From contig OZ219940.1 of assembly GCA_964291465.2 (NCBI GenBank), positions 16,877-80,876 of the forward strand: a stretch of DNA of 64,000 nucleotides, in the 5' to 3' direction. Source of the stretch: JAGWBJ01 sp964291465 (GTDB lineage Bacteria; Chloroflexota; Dehalococcoidia; Lucifugimonadales; JAGWBF01). The notes beneath the pieces are model-generated. The model made no database searches, was not told where the DNA came from, and worked only from the letters and a program-made list of their open reading frames with translations. Both the position numbers and the translations under genes were made by a program. Below, one piece after another: positions 59,111-64,000 of the stretch (position 1 is the stretch's first letter; every line of letters starts with the position of its first letter).

Positions 59111-60364
59111 CTAGATATCCACCTTGGTCTGGCTGGCCTCGGAGCCGATGCCGGGCATGTGGCCCAGGCGCTTTCTGCGTACTGGGCGCAGCCTCAGCTT
59201 CTTGCCCATGGCCAACATGCCCCGGCTCCCCTCCTCGGTGGAGAAGACGGGCATCTCTCCCGAGGGGAAGTAGCCCTTGTTGGGGAGGGTATACGCCTCC
59301 AGCTCGTCGGTCCCCTTGCCCAGGACCTTGCCCGTGTCGTTGTAGTGGTCCAGGACCGCCTTCAGGCCATACCTCTGGACGGGGCAGACCTTGATGCAGA
59401 TGCTGCAGCCGTCGTACTGGCCCAGCATGGGCAGGCATCGGTCGGCGATAGTCTTGTACTTGAGGGCGCCGCGCCACCAGACCTTCACCTTGGGCAGGGC
59501 CTTGCCCGGGCAGCGCCGCACGCAGACCTGGCACTTCTCGCACAGCTTGTTGATGCCGTAGTCCACGGGCTTATCGTGGCTGAGGGGGGCGTCGGTGGAG
59601 AAGGCGCACAGGCGGATGCGGCTTCCGAACATAGGCGTCAGGAGCTGGCCATTGGCCCCCATCTGTCCCAACCCCGCGGCGACGGCATAGGGCAGCGCCG
59701 GGGCCAGGCTGAGCTGGATGCCCCCCTGGCTGGCTACCACGAACTGGACCTGGTAGCCGGTGGAGCGCACCCAGTCCGCCAGCTTGACCGCCAGGCCGTA
59801 GGAGGGGATGGTGGCCTTGAAGTTGGACATGTAGGACTCGATGCTCGGGGACGTCTGGACGGGCTCCCAGGGCTGCTCTATGCCCACGATGACCAGGTTC
59901 TTGAACTTGGCCCGACGCTTGAAGTCCTTGAAGACGTACTTTCGCTCGAACTTGGTTATCCCCACGACGGCGAAGCCCATCTCCTTAGCCTTGGCCTTGA
60001 GGGCGCCAGCCAGGTCCTCGGAGGGGTCCTTCTTCCTGGAGGCCGGTTTGAGGTGGTACGACCACACGGTCTTGCGCAGCTCCTCCAACTCCTCGCCGTG
60101 CATCTCGGTGGCCACCTGAGAGTGGCTCTTGGCGGTAGTGATGTCCCTGTGCTGCCTGCCCATGTAGGCGTCGTACAGCTCGTAGTTGGGCGTCCTGAAG
60201 AAGGGCTGCTCCGGATAGGCGTAGGCGTGGTACCGCTCGTCCGCGGGCCGGGTGGGGTTCCCGGGGACTGTCTTGAGCTCCTCGGGCACGTTCAGCGACT
60301 TTACGAACTCCTCTTTATCGCCGTCGGTGATGAAGGTCGAATCGTAGGATGGCCGCTGGGTCAT
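59111..60364 (-). CDS. Reductive-dehalogenase-like cobalamin/Fe-S protein without Tat signal
   Basis: A 417-aa protein related to RdhA and QueG. The cobalamin-binding half includes AKEMGFAVVGITKFERKYVF, VIVGIEQPWEPVQTSPS and AAGLGQMGANGQLLTPMFGS followed by RIRLCAFSTDAPL. Two ferredoxin motifs follow: CEKCQVCVRRCPGKAL and CSICIKVCPVQ. No twin-arginine signal is present and no rdhB-type anchor gene lies beside it, so the protein is probably cytoplasmic. GAGGAGG precedes the ATG at 60362-60364. It is followed by an epimerase gene. Function may be reductive dehalogenation or another B12-dependent reduction. Confidence 0.85.
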   Translation of the reverse strand: MTQRPSYDSTFITDGDKEEFVKSLNVPEELKTVPGNPTRPADERYHAYAYPEQPFFRTPNYELYDAYMGRQHRDITTAKSHSQVATEMHGEELEELRKTVWSYHLKPASRKKDPSEDLAGALKAKAKEMGFAVVGITKFERKYVFKDFKRRAKFKNLVIVGIEQPWEPVQTSPSIESYMSNFKATIPSYGLAVKLADWVRSTGYQVQFVVASQGGIQLSLAPALPYAVAAGLGQMGANGQLLTPMFGSRIRLCAFSTDAPLSHDKPVDYGINKLCEKCQVCVRRCPGKALPKVKVWWRGALKYKTIADRCLPMLGQYDGCSICIKVCPVQRYGLKAVLDHYNDTGKVLGKGTDELEAYTLPNKGYFPSGEMPVFSTEEGSRGMLAMGKKLRLRPVRRKRLGHMPGIGSEASQTKVDI

Positions 60365-60557
60365 GGCAAGCCTCCTCTGCTCGGCGTGGCTCTGGGCATG
60401 CACCAACCATACGCCAAGGCCTGTCGGGGTGTCAATCTGGACGGGCTCCCAGGCCAAGCCATGACCATAGGGCCCGCTACTTCCTGGGAACGGGGCACAG
60501 GCTGCCGCGGGTACGTAGTATACTGAGGCCGTAGGAGTCCGAGGAGGCAAGAGCGAC

Positions 60558-61340
60558 ATGCGCAAGAACACGCTAAAGGAGAAGCTGGCCGCGGGCAAGG
60601 CGGTCTTCGGTGTCCAGGTGAACTATCCCACCCCGCCGATCGTGGAGATGCTGGGGTACATGGGCTTCGACTGGGTCCTGATCGACAACGAGCACGGCAG
60701 CATAACCGTGGACAACTCGGAGCCGATGATCGCGGCATCGGAGCTGGCCGGCATCGCTCCCATAGTGAGGCCCGTGGGGAACCGGCCGGAGATCATCGCG
60801 CCCTTCCTGGACCGGGGGGCCTGGGGAGTCCAGGTGCCCCATGTCAACACGGCCGACGAGGCCAGGGCCGCAGTGGACGCGGTCAAGTACGAGCCCGCCG
60901 GCCATCGGGGCATCTACGGCATGGGGCGCCCGTCCATGTTCGGCACCGCGGGCTCCGTCGGAGAGTACATAGAGGAGGCCAATCGGGAGACCCTGGTGTG
61001 CCTGATGATCGAAGAGGCGGTGGCCATCGAGAACCTGCCCGAGATCGTCCAGGTGGAAGGGGTCGACGTGCTGTTCATCGGGTCGGGGGACCTGTCGGTG
61101 TCCATGGGGTACCCGGGGGAGCAGGCGCACCCTGAGGTGCAGCGCATGATGGAGCGGGGGGTGAAGGTGATCATGGACGCCGGCAAGGTGGCGGGCGTCA
61201 GCGGGCCCGACGACACCATCGCCAAGTACCTGGACATGGGCGTCCAGTACTACCACAGCACCGTGGACCGGCTCCTTCACGCCTCGGCCCGCTCCTACCT
61301 GGAGGCGATGCACGGTAGGGCCGCCCAGGCCGGACTGTAG
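60558..61340 (+). CDS. HpcH/HpaI-type aldolase
   Basis: A 260-aa class II pyruvate-dependent aldolase of the HpcH/HpaI family. Signatures are FDWVLIDNEHGSITVDN (Glu and His of the active site), IVRPVGNRPEIIAPFLDRGA, GVQVPHVNTADEARAAV, CLMIEEAVAIENLPEI (Glu metal ligand) and VDVLFIGSGDLSVSMGYPG (Asp metal ligand). It cleaves 2-keto-3-deoxy or hydroxy-oxo acids to pyruvate and an aldehyde. A TATACT box lies at 60519-60524 without a clear -35. GAGGAGG precedes the ATG. It is divergent from the RdhA-like gene. Confidence 0.92.
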   Translation: MRKNTLKEKLAAGKAVFGVQVNYPTPPIVEMLGYMGFDWVLIDNEHGSITVDNSEPMIAASELAGIAPIVRPVGNRPEIIAPFLDRGAWGVQVPHVNTADEARAAVDAVKYEPAGHRGIYGMGRPSMFGTAGSVGEYIEEANRETLVCLMIEEAVAIENLPEIVQVEGVDVLFIGSGDLSVSMGYPGEQAHPEVQRMMERGVKVIMDAGKVAGVSGPDDTIAKYLDMGVQYYHSTVDRLLHASARSYLEAMHGRAAQAGL

Positions 61341-61399
61341 GAGGGCCTCCCACCGCTCTTGACGGACCGGGGGCGGCCCGGAGTCGAGAGGGGAGCGCG

Positions 61400-62428
61400 C
61401 TATGCCCCGGCGGCGGCCGGCACCTTACCCACGGCCCGCGCCACAGCATGGACCTGGGACATCAGGCCGTCGAAGATGTCGAAGGTGAGGGCCTGAGCGC
61501 CGTCGCACTTGGCCACCGCGGGGTTGGGATGCACGTCGATGATGACGCCGTGGGCGCCTGCGGCCACCGCAGCCAGGGTCATGGGGGGCACCAGGCTGGC
61601 CCTGCCGGTGCTATGGCTGGGGTCGGCGATGACGGGCAGGTGGCTGAGGTCCTGGATGACGGGGATGGCCGACAGGTCCATGGTGAACCTGGTGCCCGAC
61701 TCGAAGGTGCGGATGCCCCTCTCGCACAGTATCACCTGGCTGTTGCCGCCCGAGAGGATGTACTCCGCGGCCAGCAGCCACTCCTCGTAGGTGGAGGAGA
61801 AGCCGCGCTTCAGCAGGACGGGCTTGTTGGCCTTCCCCACGGCGTCCAAGAGGTTGAAGTTCTGGGCGTTCCGGGTGCCTATCTGCAGGGCGTCAGCGTA
61901 CTGGGCTACCATCCCCACGTCCTCGGGGGTCATCACCTCCGTGATGATGGGCAGCCCCGTGTCCACCCTCGCCTTGGCCAGGAGCTGGAGACCGTGCACG
62001 CCGGTGCCCCTGAAGCTGTAGGGAGAGGACCGGGGCTTGAACGCGCCTCCCCGCAGGATGGTGGCTCCGGCCGCCTTGACAGCCCTGGCGGTGAGGATCA
62101 CCTGCTCTTCGTCCTCCACGGCGCAGGGGCCGGCCATGACCGTCAGCTCGTGATTGCCCACGAGGACGTCCCCGACCCGCACGACCGTGTCCTCGGACTT
62201 GAACTCGCGGCTCGATAGCTTGTAGGGCTTGGAGATGAGCACCACCTCCAGGACGCCGTCCATCAGCCCCAGCTCGTCCTTGAGCTCTATGAACGTCTGT
62301 CCCAGCACGCCGACCACGGTGCGCTCCACGCCCTCGGAGACCTGGGCCTGGAGGCCGTGCCCCTCTATGCGCTCGCGGACCCCTTCGAGCTGCTCCTTGC
62401 TGCTGTCCTTTCGCATTACGACGATCAT
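61400..62428 (-). CDS. aroF: 3-deoxy-7-phosphoheptulonate synthase with regulatory domain
   Basis: A 342-aa DAHP synthase of the I-beta/KDO8P-like type. The N-terminal ferredoxin-like regulatory domain (about 1-70) is IVVMRKDSSKEQLEGVRERI and GVLEVVLISKPYKLSS. The barrel includes TVMAGPCAVEDEEQ, ILRGGAFKPRSSPYSF, ITEVMTPEDV, NFNLLDAVGKANKPVLLKRG, ILCERGIRTFE, VIADPSHSTGRASLVPPM and IIDVHPNPAVAKCDGAQ. It condenses PEP with erythrose 4-phosphate, the first step of the shikimate pathway. It follows the chorismate mutase gene by 61 bases. Confidence 0.95.
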   Translation of the reverse strand: MIVVMRKDSSKEQLEGVRERIEGHGLQAQVSEGVERTVVGVLGQTFIELKDELGLMDGVLEVVLISKPYKLSSREFKSEDTVVRVGDVLVGNHELTVMAGPCAVEDEEQVILTARAVKAAGATILRGGAFKPRSSPYSFRGTGVHGLQLLAKARVDTGLPIITEVMTPEDVGMVAQYADALQIGTRNAQNFNLLDAVGKANKPVLLKRGFSSTYEEWLLAAEYILSGGNSQVILCERGIRTFESGTRFTMDLSAIPVIQDLSHLPVIADPSHSTGRASLVPPMTLAAVAAGAHGVIIDVHPNPAVAKCDGAQALTFDIFDGLMSQVHAVARAVGKVPAAAGA

Positions 62429-62489
62429 CTTGCGATATCCTTTCCGAAGGACTGGTTTCCGGGGCGCCTGGCTGGAGGCCTGTGCAGCC

Positions 62490-62855
62490 CTAGGACTGGG
62501 ACGCCTCCTCTTTGAGATGGACGGCGCCCTTCAGGTAGACGTTCACCAGGTCCAGGGCCTTGTCGACGTTTACCAGCAGCAGGACCCGGATACACATTCC
62601 GGTGCTGCCGGGCACGGCGATGTCGTGGCCGCACATGAGGGCGGTGTGTTCCCATCCCATCTCCCGGACCGCCGTGGCCGGGAAGGCCGCGTCCAGGTCC
62701 TGGGTGGTGGTGAAGAATACGGCGGCCACCTGGTCTTCCACCACACGGTTGGCCGAGACCATCTCCTGGAACAACTCCGACGTGGCGGCGAAGATGGACT
62801 CCCTGGTGTTGGCCTCGCAGGTAGTCGCGCCGCGAATGCCCCGGCAGACTATCAT
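62490..62855 (-). CDS. aroH: Chorismate mutase, AroH type
   Basis: A 121-aa monofunctional chorismate mutase of the Bacillus AroH trimer type. It begins MIVCRGIRGATTCEANTRES, with the substrate Arg, and continues with AAFPATAVREMGWEHTALMC and CIRVLLLVN (second substrate Arg) and NVYLKGAVHL (Tyr). Where Bacillus has Glu78 (MQEMDV) this protein has Asp in GHDIAV, a conservative change at a key active-site position. The ATG overlaps the trpA stop codon by four bases (ATGA). Confidence 0.92.
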   Translation of the reverse strand: MIVCRGIRGATTCEANTRESIFAATSELFQEMVSANRVVEDQVAAVFFTTTQDLDAAFPATAVREMGWEHTALMCGHDIAVPGSTGMCIRVLLLVNVDKALDLVNVYLKGAVHLKEEASQS

Positions 62856-63655
62856 GGAACGGGCACCCCCCTCAGCCCCAGGACGAACCGGCGGGCCTCT
62901 TCCACGAGCCGGTCCCTGGGAGACTCCTGGAGGACGCGGATGAGGGCGCTTCCCACGGCCGTCCCCTGGGCGGCGGCCCCGATGGACTCCACGTGGTCGC
63001 GCTTGGACACGCCGAAGCCTACGACCAGGGGCAGGTCCGTGTGCCGTCTGACCCTGGCCAGCAGGTCGAAGACGCCCTCGGGCAGGCTGTCCCGGGCGCC
63101 GGTGACCCCCGTAAGGCTGACGCAGTAGACGAATCCCGAGGCCCCCTGGCACGCCAGCCTTATCCGAGCGTCGGTGCTGGTGGGCGCCAGCAGGGGTATC
63201 AGGTGTAGGCCATATGGAGTGCAGGCGTCTCGCAAGGGGCCGGCCTCGTCGGGGGGCAGGTCAGGGACCAGGACCCCGTCCGCACCGCACTCCGCCGCCC
63301 GGCGGGCGAAGGCCTCCAGGCCATAGTGCAGGATGGGGTTGTAGTAGGTGAACGGGACGAGGGGCACCGTTTCGCCCCTCTCCCTCAGCCGCTCCACGAG
63401 GGCGAGGCATGCCTCCAGGGTCACGCCGTTGGCCAGGGCGTGGAAGCTGGACTCCTGGATGGTGGGGCCGTCGGCCAGGGGGTCACTGAAAGGGACCCCC
63501 AGCTCGATGACGTCGGCGCCGGCCTCGGCCAGGGCCGGGACGACCTCGAGGGTGGCGTCCATGTCCGGAAAGCCGGCCGTGACGTAGGGAACCAGCCCCG
63601 TCCTGCCCTCTTCCCGGAGGCGGGCGAATCGTTCGGCGATGCGGTCGGTAACCAT
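62852..63655 (-). CDS. trpA: Tryptophan synthase alpha chain
   Basis: A 267-aa TIM barrel that cleaves indole-glycerol phosphate to indole, which passes to TrpB. Catalytic Glu is in DVIELGVPFSDPLADG and catalytic Asp in the same segment (LADGPTIQ). Other signatures are VPFTYYNPILHYG, GADGVLVPDLPPDE, LLAPTSTDARI, YCVSLTGVTGAR and VGFGVSKRDH. The upstream trpB is not in the window. It is first in a trpA-aroH-aroF run; a TATACT box (63752-63757, minus strand) lies about 100 bases upstream. Confidence 0.96.
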   Translation of the reverse strand: MVTDRIAERFARLREEGRTGLVPYVTAGFPDMDATLEVVPALAEAGADVIELGVPFSDPLADGPTIQESSFHALANGVTLEACLALVERLRERGETVPLVPFTYYNPILHYGLEAFARRAAECGADGVLVPDLPPDEAGPLRDACTPYGLHLIPLLAPTSTDARIRLACQGASGFVYCVSLTGVTGARDSLPEGVFDLLARVRRHTDLPLVVGFGVSKRDHVESIGAAAQGTAVGSALIRVLQESPRDRLVEEARRFVLGLRGVPVP

Positions 63656-63778
63656 TTCCTGTCTCGCCCGGCTGATTCCTTCTTCTTTACCGGGTCCGGC
63701 CTCTTGGCCCAGTCCAACGTTCGTCCAGGGAGGGGACGAACTCCGCTATGGAGTATATAACACAATGGCGCCCCGTGC

Positions 63779-64000
63779 CTAGCTTGCCAGGCTGGCCGAA
63801 AGGGCCAGGAGGTTCTGTAACGCGTGGGCCGTGAAGCTGCTCCAGATGGAGCGCGTGCGGTGGTAGAGCCACGCCAGCACCAGGCCGGTGAAGAAGACGG
63901 GCACGACCACGGCCGGGTGGCCGTGGGCCAGGGCGAACAGGGCGGCGGTGATGACGCCCGCCGGGACCACCCCGCACGCGCCCGCCAGGCCCGGGAAGAC
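63779..64000 (-). CDS. CPBP-family intramembrane metalloprotease-like protein, 5'-truncated
   Basis: The C-terminal 73 residues are visible; the frame is open to the window edge. They contain the last CPBP/Abi motifs, FALAHGHPAVVVPVFFTGLV (FxxxH) and SIWSSFTAHALQNLLALS (HxxxN), within predicted membrane helices. Members are glutamic-type intramembrane proteases (Rce1-like); the EExxxR motif would lie outside the window. It is transcribed in the same direction as trpA but separated by 123 bases. Confidence 0.8.
   Translation of the reverse strand, partial: VFPGLAGACGVVPAGVITAALFALAHGHPAVVVPVFFTGLVLAWLYHRTRSIWSSFTAHALQNLLALSASLAS

Overview
The window is high-GC, densely coded bacterial DNA with Gram-positive-like Shine-Dalgarno sites, many GTG/TTG starts and sigma70-type promoters. 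The gene set suggests a metagenome-type Chloroflexota genome, probably Dehalococcoidia/SAR202-like. It combines expanded small-molecule hydrolase and lyase families, DUF1800 plus NHL gene pairs, peptide-type ABC systems, a Tat-less reductive-dehalogenase homologue and a GAF-PAS-kinase-receiver-wHTH fusion. This taxonomic placement is an inference from gene content, not from a marker tree.

Layout. 0-1.8 kb: a truncated SnoaL-like gene and two isochorismatase-type cysteine hydrolases. 1.9-7.3 kb: the translation/transcription operon nusA-ylxR-infB-rbfA-truB behind a strong promoter and a structured ~190-nt leader; infB carries a one-base frameshift in a G run. 7.4-14.3 kb: a 47-aa zinc-ribbon protein, a PHP phosphoesterase, a DUF1800-NHL pair, and a radical-SAM/TPP-enzyme pair. 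14.5-19.8 kb: a rearranged segment in which the two ends of one TPP-enzyme gene are separated by about 4.7 kb holding a Calx-beta fragment, a methyltransferase, a large hybrid kinase and an IS3 remnant whose terminal repeat sits at the breakpoint. 19.9-30.9 kb: a cation antiporter, an NHL protein, and a first peptide-type ABC system (two ATPases, two tandem-duplicated binding lipoproteins, two divergent permeases).

31-41 kb: catabolic hydrolases and redox enzymes (phosphonoacetate-hydrolase-like, AroQ-like, MmgE/PrpD, aldo-keto reductase, alpha/beta hydrolase, isochorismatase-like, asparaginase-like, amidase). Several have substitutions at catalytic positions. 41-48 kb: a second complete ABC system on the minus strand, with a frameshifted OppD-type ATPase and a decayed lipoprotein copy. 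48-53 kb: the second DUF1800-NHL pair, a GlcG/HbpS protein, a J-domain-like membrane protein and a YkgJ-type cysteine-cluster protein. 53.5-56.1 kb: an RraA-like, phosphotriesterase-like, ThuA-like operon. 56.3-56.7 kb: tRNA-Leu(GAG), tRNA-Cys(GCA), tRNA-Leu(UAA). 56.8-58.2 kb: a two-gene module of a NO VEIN/DUF3883-like nuclease-fold protein and a PIN-domain protein, with its own promoter and operator-like palindrome. 58.2-64 kb: an epimerase, an RdhA-like Fe-S protein, a HpcH/HpaI aldolase, the aromatic amino-acid genes trpA-aroH-aroF, and a truncated CPBP protease.

The most unusual items are the nuclease-like/PIN module beside the tRNAs, the duplicated DUF1800-NHL cassette with identical 57-bp spacing, the split TPP gene with its IS3 terminus, the permease with a duplicated external insert, and the run of enzyme homologues lacking canonical catalytic residues. 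No CRISPR array, rRNA or replication origin was seen.
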